A program made the translations under genes and the position numbers. A stretch of DNA of 64,000 nt, from the NCBI GenBank assembly GCA_026874595.1, contig CM049308.1, positions 26,460,367-26,524,366 of the forward strand. Reading direction: 5' to 3'. Below, piece after piece: positions 39,601-54,600 of this stretch (position 1 is the stretch's first letter; every line of letters starts with the position of its first letter). This stretch comes from Sipunculus nudus. Taxonomy: Eukaryota; Annelida; Sipuncula; Golfingiida; Sipunculidae. The notes beneath the pieces are model-generated. The model was not told where the DNA came from and ran no database searches. It worked only from the letters and a program-made list of their open reading frames with translations.

Positions 39601-42600
39601 ACATGGCGTCTGTCATTGGTTGCAGACAAATGCATATTTTAGAATATTTATGACCAATTATTGGCCAGTCAGGAGTGCAGTTGTTTGAGCATGTGACCAT
39701 TGAGATTAACATTCATGAATGGGGATGAGATATTGTAAAAAATAGACTGTTTACTCAGATATTGATATAATTGCATAACTTATATATTTCCCAAGATATG
39801 ATTTCAATTTAATTAAAGTTAATTGGGCCAGTACCCCATTCCTTCATTGCATCATACCATCTGATATTAAACTGCAGGCTCATGAAAATATTGCCAAATT
39901 TCAAAGGGCACCCAACTTTGGGACAGGCTATAGTACAGTTATGTTGGTGTTGACAGCATTTGTTAGGACACATTGACACCTGTGACTTTAAGGGGTGGGG
40001 AATACAGACTGAAAGGTTCTGGACCCTTTAGTGTAATACTAATAATAAAACTTAGGCCACATAAAATAAAAGATATGGTTCTCAGTCACTTGGCATCATC
40101 AATTTAACCCCCTTCATCTTAAATGATTATTTTGATTTTCAATAGGAACTTACCAGTTTTGAGCTCCAGCTACTCTGATATTTTTTTCCAAGAAGATAAA
40201 ATAATACAATTTTGATATTAAAAGTTTTCCTTTGTTTTATAGTGCTTTTACCTGTTATTATCTGTTATTATCATGCTGTTCCCTAATCATATGACAATTT
40301 AATCGGACCATTCGAAAAAAAGAACATTAGGCCATCACGCACTGATTTCTGTTAAAAAAAGTGCCTGAGAACCCAACCTATTTTTGGCCTAACAGGCCAT
40401 TCACATTGTCTTGCGGGAAAGTGAAGGGGGAAATTATTAGTGATTAACTCTTTATTAATGTAATAACGGCTTCTCAAAGGTGGAATTTAAAAAGCATCAG
40501 CCACATATTAAATAGACCTTTTGGAATGTATAATGACAAATATTCATGAGGGTTCCCCTTGAAATTAAACCGGTTTTACAGGTTTGAGTTAAGCGCATTT
40601 AAGTCATTGGTTTTGGTCCGGTTTCATGATATTTTCAAGTTGCTGATATTTCATGTAAAAGTGGAAGCATTTTTGTCTTTATTTATGTAGGCAGAATTAC
40701 TTATCAAAATGTTAAAGCAGATTAACTTAAGGGAACTTAGTGTTCAGAAAAATAATTATATATACAGTTGCATCCTTATTTAATAATATTTCTATACTCT
40801 ATAGTATGCTTGAATATAGGAATGTGGATATCTTGGAATGACAGGTTGTTCTTAAATCAGTACCAAACATAGTGGATCCCCACAATTATGACCACAATTA
40901 CAAAGAAAAAAAAATATAAATTTAAAAGTCAACATATAATTTGTTATTATCCCAGACTAATATTATTTTTTTAAATGACTTCTTGATTTTAAAGAAAAGT
41001 TTTTTGCCAAAGTTGCTACTGTAAGTGTCATATTCAGATGAGAACAAACTGGATGTAAACATCTTTACAGCAAAACCAACGCCACCCAGGCCACCAGTTT
41101 GTGGGGTTCGACCCCCTCTGCCTCCAACACGTCCACCTTGCAGACCACCATTTGGCTTTGGTGGATTTAAACCTCATTGCTCCCCACCAAAAGGACCCCC
41201 TGGTGGCTTCGGCTGGGGCGGTGGCTGCCGTCAAAGGCACCCATCCCCACCTAAAGGCTGTTGTGGAGGACATCATGGTCATGGACACCACCGTGGACAC
41301 CATGGACATCATGGACGTTGGAAGAGAGGTGCTGTCGAGCCACCTCCCCCACAGCAAGGCGACTTCATCTGCTACATCGAGGCTTCGGGTGTGGCCACGA
41401 TGACGCATCACGTCAAGGTGTTATGCGGAGGCACAGAAGTCTACGCCGAGTCCGTACAGGAGGAAGCTGGCGGCCCCAGCCCCATAGAAGTTGTAGCTCC
41501 TGCCGATACCGTGAGAGACTGTGACCTGATCAAAGATGGCGTAAGTTCAGTTTTATTGCTGTATTTGATTTTGTAATGAAACACAGATTAAAGATAAGTC
41601 CAGATTATAGAATTCCAGTGCTTTAAACAGGCATAATTTGTCAACAGTCCCAATAGTCAGAGGCACATTTGGAAGGGCCTTAGAAAATGAAATCAATGTT
41701 TTGCATTATTGTATAATTAAAAATACAAGATTTTGGATACAGTATATTGCATAGTTTTGCATAACTGTAAGGAATAACCCAATAGTTTGTGAGAACCTCT
41801 CATGATAAAATGCACCATTTAGGGATAAGCTTCAGTTTCTAATTCAGATTAATGAAAAGTAGCCCATGTCATGTAATTCTGATATAAAATGCTACAACCT
41901 TCTATTGAAAAAGCTTCAGTATATATAAACATTTATTTAATAAAAATACAGGGAAAAAAATTCATGATTATGTATTAGATTAAATGGACCCTATCGATCA
42001 CCTATCTTACCTGTATAAACAAAGGTAATGCCTTGTAGCTATATCACTGCATGCTGGCTGCTTCTTTTGTTTATTTCAATATGTTTATATTATGTGGGGG
42101 GCCCACTAAAATAATCAAAACAAAACCAAGAAGGGCATCAGGCATCAAGTCAGCTAAGCCAGAGCTTTTCAAATAGCGTTTTGCAACAAGTGACCTGTCT
42201 ACCACCAAGTATATGCATCCTACCACCTTAGGTTACATGTTTTTCCTGTTTGTCAACATTGCTATGTTTACAAACATGCTGTTGATAAACAAGTTCATGC
42301 ATTCTTCACGAAGGCTTTATATAACTTTTCACAACCAAAATGTCCCTGAGATCATTAATATATTAACAGAGGAAGCCAGCAATCACATAAATTCTTTTTC
42401 AAAATATGGGTGAATAGGCACCTATAAGGAGATTTTTAGCTGTGCAAGAATAGAATTATTAATCATTTAAATTAAAAGTAGCATGAGTGTGATAATCCTA
42501 CTCTGATCCATCCAAACAATATAAAAGCAAATTATTACTGGTCAACCAACTACGTCAAAGTCAAGCTGTAATCACACCTAGGTCTTTGTGGGCCATAATT

Positions 42601-45600
42601 AGCGAAGACAGTGCCAAGAATCCCTTTTGATCTTTTAGCAGGTGCAGCGAGAAACTGTGCATCCACTTGGACGCTCGAGGTCCTATATACAGCCGAGAGT
42701 CTGAAACATGTTTTGAGCATCTCTGATGCTTACTCCCATGGTATGAAAGCCCTGGAATTAACAGTTTTAAAATAATAAATATGTTAAACAGTGATGTAAG
42801 AGTCAAGTCCACTTTTTCAGGGACTCAGACTTGGACTCAAGGGTTCTGGGCTCTCACTTGGACACAGAGGTCAGTTCTCGATAAATCAGGCCGAGTCCAT
42901 CTCTAGTCAAAAAAAAGCTCTGTCATGTTAGGCCTGCCATACAGGAGCAATATTATTCCTATTCTTAAACACTATTATACGCTCCCGAGGCAGTGGAAAT
43001 CTTGCATTTCTAAAGAAGCTACTGATTATCCCGCTGACTGCTCTGACCGTGTATGATGCTCTTAAACACCAGGTGGTGCACATTGGCCTGGCTGCTTTAA
43101 AAAACTGCTGATGTGACTATCAGCCAACCAAATGCAAGTCAACAAACACTCGACAGGCATCAGGCTCCGCCCAGAAATCAAGTGTGGGGCAGTTTTTTCT
43201 GAGCCTGTGGCCTATTCAAATGGTTGCAGGGGTGATGAGCTGTCACTCAAAACGAAATGAACAACATTGGCTCTGTGTACTCCTCGCATGGCTGGTTAAC
43301 CTTTTTGTCTTCCAGCACAGGGTCTCATCTGATTGGACCAAAATACTGTGCTCCCCTCTGGTGTACAGATTCAGGATACAAGGTCATAACAAACAGCGCT
43401 TTCAATATAGGTAGTGCCTATGGGTAAAGCGCTGTGTAAAGAGCGTAACACTATCAGTTCAGTTTTGCTTTATACAAAAGTTTCCCTAGCAAAACCATTC
43501 CAGCACACAGTCTCATTTCCTCGCAGTCAGCTGACACCTTGTTATAGCCCTGCATGTTGGTAACACAGTCTGTTTACCATAACAAGGCTGCGTGACCAGA
43601 TGTCGGATTAAGTGGGGCAACACACGGTGTTTCAGCCAGTGGGAACATGTTTCACATTTTATTACCCAAGTCAGTTAGGGCATTTCCAGATTGGCACTAG
43701 TTATGGCTCCGCGCAGCACATGGCCCGATGCACTGTGTTGATGTTGACACCTGCGATTACACTTGGTTCACTGTTTTTAACTCTCATTTACATGAGTCAG
43801 AGGGTTTCAAGGCAATATTTTGACAGGTACAGATTTATTTTTAAATGAAGAAGCCATTTTTTATGTTAACTCAACATCCTTTAGCGGTGATTGGGCCCCT
43901 TTAAATGTGATGGAATTTTTTAATGCAATTCAGTATAAATGTAAAAACCTTGTATAACTTTACTTACAAATACGCATGACCTGGACTTCAACCCCCAAGG
44001 ATTCGGACTTGGACTTGAGTAGTTTGGAATGATATAAGACTGTAGGATATTTATGAGATATGCTTTTACATGAGGAAAGTTTAGACATCTGTTGATTGAA
44101 AATGGACTCAAAGGGGATCTGTGTTTTATTTATAATAATCCCACCCCCCAGCTAATTGCAAAGTATATCATAAAAGAAATAAAAACCATGTATGGTGGGG
44201 TCAAAACTGCTCCCTGATAATAATCAGTATATTTTGCATGTTTGGCTTACAATCACAAGCTACAGCCACACAAATGTAAGTCCCTGAGTCACAAGTTTTT
44301 ACCAAAATCCATGCATATTTAATAAGGTCATAGGTCACTAGGCTACTTTGTGGTATAGCCATGTTAACTTACCAGGATTATGATGGATTTTGAAAAAAAT
44401 TTAACAGAAATATTAATAAATATTACAACTTGCTTTAGTTCAATTTTCAGCAAAATTTTCCATGCATATTGAATGAGGAATGCATCGTTTGCAGTGCTAT
44501 GTTTTTTTTCACTCATTTACCTCTACATATTTTGTCCAAATGTGCCTTACACCCTTAAATATTCAATTATTTTTATATGTTCATTTGTCATGAATAATAC
44601 TTTGAGCTTAGAAATGTTTTTATACTGTGAATGTACATGTCAAATAAATTGATAATTTATTTTGAAAAAAATTGTGGAGTCAGTTGTCAAGGTGTTTTTT
44701 GTTGTCATTTTCCTTCCTTTGCTATTTCAGCCTGGTTATTTAATACTTGGTGAATAACCAAAGGTATACTTTACTTTAAATTCATTGTTTTTCTGAATTT
44801 ACAGCTTGTGTGTGAGGTTAAAAGCTGCACATCAAGAGATTGTGGAGATGAATTGACAACCCCTCCACTCAAGGAAGGTGTGACAGTAAGTAATCAACAT
44901 CCACCAGAGGTCCCCACTGTTCTTCAGTTTATAACTGTAGAGTCTGATGACAGACATGTTGAGATTCCTGTTAGGGGGAGTGTTGTGTATGATTCATATT
45001 TAATATTTTAAGAGTCACATGATCAAATTTGTACAGTCACATGATACACCAAGTCACGTGATATATACAGCATATAATTGCCGCCACCTTGAGTAATAAG
45101 TAAACATTGGTTGCAGTTGCTCTGTCATGTTGTGCGTCATATAAAAACACACAACAGCTAGGGAAATAATTAAAGAATGCATCAGACAAGCATCTTTAAC
45201 CCTTTCCTGTTTACATTTATTTTAGATTTCCGGCAAATACTGACACTATTTATATTTACACTAACAGCGATATCTTTTCAAAATTATTTTGTATCTTTAT
45301 CAAATTTTCAACAGTTCCCACCAAGAGGGTTTGCTGAAAATTACTGAAAATCATGGAAACTTAGAAATAATATGCAATATTTTTGTCCTGAAAGAATCTA
45401 CACATATCATGGCATTCTATTTGTCCATTTTGAATGCTCTTTAGTGGCTTGTAAACAGTAAAGGGTTAATAATGAAGTGTCAGTATACCTCATGATAGAG
45501 AGAGCAGGGTCACAGCTCATACAATGCTGATATATCAATAAAATTTGCAGTTTAACTTAAATCAGTTATGATTTTGCTTTTTAATTTGAACAGTTTACCT

Positions 45601-48600
45601 TGAACAATTCTGGTTGACTGTTCATATATTCCAGTTGGGCCCAATATCTTTTGTTGTAAAACATTGAAACTACTGAAATTGTGTTCATTTTATATTATGA
45701 AACATGGCTCTGTTCCATTCAAGATCATCTCTTTTTGTCATACACAGATTAAGTTCTTTTCTTCTAGTCTCTAGTCTCTAATAATTAGTCTCTACTCAGT
45801 AAGAGATAGAACCAAATGTGTAAAATACACTGAGAGTATGTTATTTTCTTCAAATGGTCTGTGTTCTATTTGTATTATCTCTAACACTGAGAATATGTTT
45901 TCTGCTTCAATAAGTCTCTGTAGTCTATAAAACTTAATATCAGGCAGGGATTTAAATGTACCCTTGCCTTACACCCCAGGGTAGGTGACTGTGGCTTTAG
46001 GGCAGGTGAAAATATGTAACTGCCTGCCGGATAAGGCAGGCAGATTTTCCAACCAATCATAAATATTGGAAAGCAATCATTTATGCCTATGACCAATGTT
46101 GATCACGTCAGTTTGACATGAAAAAAATGACTCTTGTGTATATAATTAATGGGCAGTTTTACTCAAATGGTATGCATCATTGTATCCCCAGGCAGAGTCG
46201 GGATACTGTGGCTTAGGCACAGTCGCACTGCTGCTGCAGAGTTTCTTTCAGGCAAGATAACTCGAAAAGTATTTCACAGATCTTTACCAAACTTGACATG
46301 TGCATAGATATGGGTGAGAGGACAAAGTCTATTGAAAATGGGGTCATAATGGTTACTAGGAGAGTGACCTTGACCTTAAATAGATCTCTTTTCGGAGAAA
46401 ATCATACCAGTTCTTGAATATCTCAAGAAATCTTGCATGGATTGATCCAAAAAACAAGTTGACAGAAGATCTTGGATTAGTTAAAGAACAAATGTACATA
46501 TTTCTTTCATATAATGCATACACATGGGTTATGGGATGAGGTATATTTAAATTGGGGTCATGACCTTTCTTTTTAGAGTGGCCTTGACCTTGAATATTTC
46601 CAGTTTTGTTAAAAATTACACAAAATCTTAAATATCTCAATAAGAGATGCATGGATTGATCCAAAAATTAAGTTGAAAGAAGATTGCTTTCTCTTCTGTG
46701 GAAGACAGGTGGCTCAACCTTCTGTCCTGTTGAATTTTCTTGTTTTTGCACCTTTTGTTACCCCCTTCATTGCCACTTGATATTACTGTGAACATTCTAA
46801 GTAAAAAACTAATGGACAAATTTCTTTCATATTATGCATATACATATATATATAGGTTATAGGATGAGGTATATTTAAATTGGGATCATGACCTCTCATA
46901 TGAGAGTGGCCTTGACCTTGAATATTCCTATATTTGGTGAAAAATATTGTTTCTCAGGGTGACAGATGGAAGATACCATGGTTGCTTGCTAAGTGTCAAT
47001 ATATGCTTCTGAAGATGGGCCTATTCTTAAAGGAGGGGGGGGGGGGGGTTAATTGTCTGGGGATAGTATGGTACCAAGAAATTCTAGTTGATATTTGTTT
47101 CTGTATCATTGATTTCCAGAGTACCCATTTCATTCACTGGAAATAATTTTCCGAATGAACCCTGCAAATAAATCTCTCTTAATATCCCTAGAATGAAATC
47201 TAAGTGAATAAACTTCTTGAGTCCTGAAACAGGTTATGAACTGAACAAGTTTTGAGGAATTAATTCTCCAAAGAAAATGCAGGGCAGGTGACAGACACAA
47301 TTTGGCAGGTTAATTTTATCAACCAGCTGCTAACTTTGCAGATAAGAAAATAGGTCCTTGTCTAACCCTGTAATCACATCTGTGAAACCCTGAGAATATG
47401 TTCAGTTTATAAACATTGTTCAAATTGTATGATACATGGCACATCATGATATTTATTGCCAGATATATCATCAATTTCTTTCACTTAAGACACAATGAAA
47501 TTGTGGACTTTTCTCACACAGATTTCTAGTCCATTGACGATATCAGTTGAAGAGGGTGGTGATCCAGGCATCATTCAGATCCAGCTCGGAGCCCTGCCGT
47601 CCAAGATAACAGGCGACCCAGACGGTGAGGTTGTGATCACTGCTACCGTCACTCAGGAAGGGACACCATATAAGTGCACTTATGATAACACTGTGGAAAA
47701 ACCTCAGGTCGCCATCAGCTACCCAGTGACAATCGATGGCTACTCTGTCTGTGGATTCACTATCACCGATATGACCTTTGAAGACACTTGGGATATGAAT
47801 GTCATCGCAACACCTGATTGGCTGAAAGATGGCGATGCCACCGTCACTGTCACAGTTGTTTCAAAATATGTTGTTGGTGGCACAGTAACCTCTGAGCAGG
47901 AAGTTGGAGTGGTCACGGTAAGGATTTGATCAAATACCTTATTATTGAGGCTACCAGAGTATGAAAAGGGCTACACACTTTAAATCTTACACACAAACAC
48001 GTCCAGAGAATTTTCTTGAAAAGATTATATTTCTTATCAAAAGAATATTTTTTCTGTTGACAAAAATTCCTCAATATATTTTTTCTTGATTTATAGGCAG
48101 TATGCTTAAAGTCAACAAAATATATCTAGATTTTCTTCAGACAAGATATAATATCTTATCGTAAGAAAAATTTCCTTTTTCTTAAATACCGAAGATAATA
48201 TTTCTTACCTTTAGATATCTTTATCTGATTGCAAGAAAAATTATCTGATCAGAAGAATAAAATTCCTATCAAAAGAAAATTATCTAGGACAACTTGATCA
48301 ATTTCTTGCAACACTCCCTAGAAAATTTTTGAGCCATAATATATTTTTCTTATATAGTAAGAAAATTCAGGGAGTGAGGGAACAAAATTTTATCTTTTTT
48401 TTTTTTTTAAATTTTTTTTTGGCAGTGTACTTGAAAATCAGAAATATATTCATTGTTGCTTTTCCTTGAAAGCCATTAGGGTAAACATATAGGGAACAGC
48501 ATATGTTTGTGAAACAAATCTGGAACCATAAAATTTAAATTAAGCTTAAAATTTGACCATTAAAATTAAATTAGCATGCTCGATTTTATAAACATATGTG

Positions 48601-51600
48601 CAAGTTGTTGTAATAAGTATGAAGAATATCAGCCTCAGGTCTCATTTTTTAAGATGTGTCACTAACAGTTTTATTATATAAGCATAGGTTAAATGTTAAA
48701 ACATCACTTATTAGAATCTGATTATTTAATGTTTTTCGAGGGACAATCATGATATAGCTGCCAGAAGGTGAAGTATATTACATTTCATTAAATCATGACA
48801 ATTTTGCAGGACAAGCCGTTTGGTTCCCTGATTTGAAAGCCAATAGAACAGATGTGACACTTGGTGCTGGACACTGATGCTTGGGGGTGAAGGGTGTGGT
48901 GGAGGGGGATGGGGGTGTGCTAGTTCTGGACCAATCACTAATATATATGACCAGCACTGATAAAATATACAAAAATACTTTTCATGTTTTTCTATATTCA
49001 CTACAGGTAACTGTGATTGACAAGGATGAGCCAGGTGTTGTCTGTGAATCTAGAAATGACCCACATATGAAGACATTTGACAATGTGTGAGTATTGATGT
49101 CATCTTCAAATAATTAACAGTACTGAATTAATTTTGAAGTGCTTTTGGCACTGCAAATAATTAAATAATCCAAATGGTTTCAATAGCTAACATTCTAAAA
49201 TCTTGGCTTGTCCTTGGTAAGCCTAACTTGAGTGATGATACAACTTATATGCAGGAATGCATTGCAGTGGTCATCATGTTGCATTCATATCGGGGTAAAC
49301 AGCCCATAAGCTTAACATTAAGCTATAAATGATGAACAAAAGATTACCTGTGAACTAGTCAAACTGAACCTCCGTGTCTGTGGTATCGAGTCATGATAAG
49401 TTGCATTTTGTTGTTTTATGCTGAAATTTATGTTTGTGATATGTAGCTGCATGAATAAACAAATCTGACTTTTGCAGGAAATATGATGTATTCCTTATGC
49501 AGGAGTTTGTTATCTACCGTAACCTGAGAATGCCCGTACAGGTGAGTAATTATATCATGCTGTACTTTGACATACAGTGGAACCTCGCAATTGCCACCAC
49601 TCCACATTTATGACCACTTTGGTAATTCCTAAAGGTCACCATTGTTGGGTTCCACTGTACATCATAATGTATCACTGTCAAGGTGCTGCCATCACAGCAT
49701 TATACTTTTCTTCAAGAAACACTTTTTAAATACAACTTTTTTTATATTTTTTTTTAATTCTAAAGATTTTAAAGGTGAAGGTGGCCACCTCGAATTTTAA
49801 CTCAGCTGATTCAAAGCAAGATGTTCATTAGAAGTGCACAAATCTAAAACCATAAAAGCTAGAAACGATAAATTTTTCAGCCTGATAGAATTGAATAAAA
49901 TCTTACAAACCAAAAGTCAGGTCCCTATGGCCAGTCTGGTTATTAATTATTTCTGGGTTATTAATGGTGCTTTCTTCTTTATAGGTTCATGCTCGATTTG
50001 ATGTATGTCCAAACCAGTATCACAAAGCTCCAGCCTGTAACTGCGCTGTCATGATCCAGGCGGGTGATGATGTGTATGTCTACGACAGATGCCAGATACC
50101 AAAGTCCAACCCAGCAACCAGAGAAATCTTGTACTTGAATGGCAAGATGACCACAGGCTTTAGAATTTTCAAGATGGATAATGGCAGAACAATCCAGGTG
50201 AGATGTATGATACATATAAACCGTTCTCATACACAGCTACTATCAACTTACTTGTTCATTCCCGTAACATCATGGCTATTCCAGGGCAGGGAATAGCCTC
50301 ACAGATGCTACGTGGGGAGTCCTTGGTTATGAGCCGGACATACACGGCAGCACGCACTTTGTGGCAAAGAAGTGCTCAAGTATTAGAAAGTTTATTACAA
50401 ATTCCTGCACAGTTTAGCTACTGTTTATTTGTACATGTGAAAATAATTATAAGAAAGTATTATGTGGTGTACCTTTCATGTGGAGCGTGACATGCCTGGA
50501 TATAACAAAATATAAACAAAAAACACATGTGACAAATGAGCGATAATCAGAGATGCTGTGATTTCATGGTTCATCATAGTCCTTTTTTAGTGAACTGCTG
50601 CAGAGGCAAAGAAAATGACGAGTTTGGATTTTTAAAACACCAAATACCACCTTTGTGTAAAATATTTGTTATTAGGGAATATGCACTGATGTACACTCAC
50701 TACAAAGGAATATAGGCCAAATAAGTGAATGCAAACATTATAGTGGAGGCTTGCATTCCTTTGAATGCAAATACAGTAAAACTTGTATAATGCGGACAGT
50801 TAAGGGACTGACATATTTAGTCCTTAATAGCCAGGTGTCCTTATTAGGCAGGTTGCAATTAAATTGCTTGGAGAAAACATACAATTCAGAAAATATGTTT
50901 TTATTAGCACATATACCTATATATGTCTAGTTGAAGGTCTTTTCCTGAATTGATTGTCCACAGATCACAATGTTGGCTATACGGGCTCCCAAGAACCACT
51001 CCGATACTGCCAAGTGGAACTCCTCATGCATTTTTGACTCCTGGAGCAGAACTACTTTGTGTCACTGGCAGCATTTCCCTTGAAAACATCTAGATATATG
51101 GCTTTGTGTTTGAGAACATTCACAACTTGTATCTTTCTGCACTGACACTGGTCTGCCAATGCTCGCACTCCTTTCTTTGAGATTCTCCCCTTTTTCCAAA
51201 AGCATGAGCTCCCACCTGAGAGTAGGGGTGCTGGCGCCTGGAGGCATTTTCTTGTACTATTTTTTTGTCGTAAATTTCGTTGTCCGTTAAGATCAATGGT
51301 GATGTCAATGCACAAAGTGCAAATTCTGTAATGGCAGCTAAATATAGGTGAACGTACTATTTGGTGTTAAATAAACTTTCTTTAATTAATGAGTTTGTTT
51401 GAGCTTGCTTTCTTTCACGAACAATCGGTTTGAGATTAAAAGGGGGTTTGACTTAACATGAATATGTTCTCTTGATTAAATCTGGGCTTGTCACAAAGAA
51501 AGGCCTTTTTTGCATTAATTAATTGTGTGATGATCACTGATGTGGGAAACCCTTGCCTCGACATAGTCATTGGTGAAAAATCACTGCATTAATTGGTCAC

Positions 51601-54600
51601 TTGGTCTGCACTTGGTAGCACATCAAAGAATGACATGAACAAAGAGAAGTAAGCCAATAATGTTTTGACAGGAAAACACTTGTATTCTTTGTTGTAGTCG
51701 CGGACAAATAAACTAAGTGTTTGGTTGGCCTCACCAGCGGACATTGGACTGCTCACCCTGTCCATAATTACCAGGTTGATTTACCATGAAAACACTTTCA
51801 TGCTTTCGCCACCATCATCTGTCCATAGTCTACATTAGACAGGTGTCCTCTTTAGGGAGGTTTAACCTTTACATAACATAGAGGGAAAATTCAAGGGACT
51901 TGTATGTTGTGTCCATAATGGCCAGTTGTCCCCCTTGGAGAGGTGTCTGCAAGACTAGGTTGAACTGTATCTAGTTTTCCTGATTAATTCCCAAAGTCCT
52001 TAACAGAAATTGCCAATATAACACCTTTGTGAACAAGAAGTACTTTCCATATGACTGTGTCCTTCACCTTTTGATCACTGTTCTTATTTATCTTTATAGG
52101 TTCATCTGCCGACTGGTGGATTTGTGCAGATTATTCAGGATGGCGCCAAGTTCCTGAATCTTAAAATTTACCCATCCACCTTGGACTTTGGAAACACTGA
52201 AGGTAAAATTGGTTTCAACACCCTTAAGATATCCTTGTTGTTTGAACCCTCATATATTTTAATACAATTCAAAAGTGCTTTAAATTCATAAAAGACCCCA
52301 TAAAGTGTACTAAAACTAATTATTGAAGAAAAATTTTAAATTTCAGTTTTAGGCTAGATAGAGAGAAGAGAGGAAAACAAATAAATATTGTTGAGATATT
52401 GTCACGTAGTTTAATATAAGTCTATTCAAAAAAAGATTATTGTTACTGGGGCTTTTCTAAAATTTAATTTTTTTAAATGGTACAAAATTATGTGAAAATA
52501 AGTGAAAATTTCAAAAATATGTATACCATAAGAAAGATCACTTAACCAGGTTTAAATAATGTATACTTTATGGTGTCTTATATGAATATTAATCACTTTT
52601 TGATTGATTTAATTATAGGGGATTCAAACAATAATATATATAAACTTATTTATTTTACATGGATTGTACAAATAGCTATTATACCAAACAAGGCTCTCTC
52701 CATGGCTCAGAAGACTGCATTCTGTAGTCTGTAGTCATTCTGTGTAGTCCTTCTCCGGAGGAAACCACCGGCCTATAACCCACTCTCATAGCCATACTGG
52801 GGATCGAACATGGGACACCAGCGGAGAGAGCTGAGCGTTTTGCCCCTCGACTGATACCTTAAAGACAGCTTTTCACATGCTTATCTGTAGAATTTCTGTG
52901 ATTTTCTTGCTTAATCTGTATGTATGCTGTATTAATGGACAGTCAAGGGGTTAAAACACTCGGCTCTTAATTCAACTGGTGACCTGGGCTTGAACCCTGG
53001 CTTGGCTGTGGGTTTGAGTGGTTCGTCCAATACTGGTAGTTTTCTTGAGTTTCTCCGGTTTCCTCTAGACACTACCAAACGCCACCACCTGAGCCATGGA
53101 GAATGCCTTGATTAGTTATAATAACTAGTTGTTTAATCCATGTAAAATAAATAGAGTACTGTAAATTTCTGTACTGTAATTTAAAACCATCCAGAGACAG
53201 GATCAAGGTTTAGGATGTTATCCTTCACTCATTCATAATATCACTGACTAAAGAGTTGCAGATTACACAATGAACTTCACAAGCTTTTTAATTCCAACCA
53301 TCATGTAAGTCAAAAGGCTTCGGTGTAACCAGCCCAGCACCCATGGCTTGGCCCTGAGGTGCTCAGTTCACATCAAGGGCCATGCATATCAAGACCTGAT
53401 TCTAGATGCCTATATTATTCTGGATAGCGACAGATGCATATCCAGACCTGATTCTAGATGCCTACATTATTCTGGATAGCGACAGATGCATATCCAGACC
53501 TGATTCTAGATGCCTATATTATTCTGGATAGCGACAGATGCATATCCAGACCTGATTCTAGATGCCTACATTATTCTGGATGGGGACAGATGCATATCCA
53601 GACCTGATTCTAGATGCCTACATTATTCTGGATGGGGACAGATGCATATCCAGACCTGATTCTAGAAGCCTACATTATTCTGGATGGTGACAGGTGCATA
53701 TCCAGACCTGATTCTAGATGCCTACATTATTCTGGATGGCAACAGATGCATATCCAGACCTGATTCTAGATGCCTACATTATTCTGGATGGCGACAGATG
53801 ATACAAACAAACTTCCACATGACTTCCTTGGTAGGCTTCTTGAGATGGAAAGTACCATGTGCACATGCACACTACTGATTTTCTTAACATGTTCTCGGTT
53901 ATAAATATATGAACTCTCTCTCTATGTAACTTGTTGGAAACTAGGTAAAAAATAAAAATTAAGGCTCTACTCAGCTACTCAATCAGTGAATCCCTTTTTA
54001 ATCCTTTGGTGAACTCCTACATTCCTCACTTGTTATGAATTTAAATGAAATCCAGCTGTACAATAACACCATATCGTCCCCAAAAAATATTATAACTAAT
54101 AGAACATCGACTAACAACATAACTTTACCTAATGCCTGCTAAGAAAGGTCCTTATAATGCTTCTGTGACAGACGGACCTTATTTATCTAAAAGCTGTTTG
54201 TAAATCCAGTACATGAACCCATGTTGAATTTGGCTAGTTGCAAATGTGCACAAGTGGAAAGGTTATATTACTAGGTGCAGAACAACGTTTGCAAAACTGG
54301 TTTGTCTGAATTGCCACCAGATGTCTTTGTTGAATGTGCCTGACATGTTATAAACATATGAATAGTAAAAAGCAGCCTGTGTACTATAGGATCTGCCATT
54401 TTTTTGGTCAGGAATTTTCATTTAAGATCATGAAAAAGCCCTGATAAATTAATTGGCTGAAAGTGAATGAACAAAATGGAAGGATTAACAATGTTCCATT
54501 TACCTTCATCTCACTGGTTTTGGTGATATTTTTTTTTCATTGTAAAGCTTTTCTTTGTGCATCATTTTTAGAAAAAGTCACATTTAAGGGACAACTTAAT

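Noticed and set aside
41034-41524. Other-frame and antisense open frames over exon 12
   Set aside because: They are shadows of the GC-rich Pro/Gly/His-coding exon, whose own frame fits splice sites and phase on both sides.
42213-42413. 66-codon frame
   Set aside because: It lies wholly within the inverted R1 repeat and is not conserved in the other copies.
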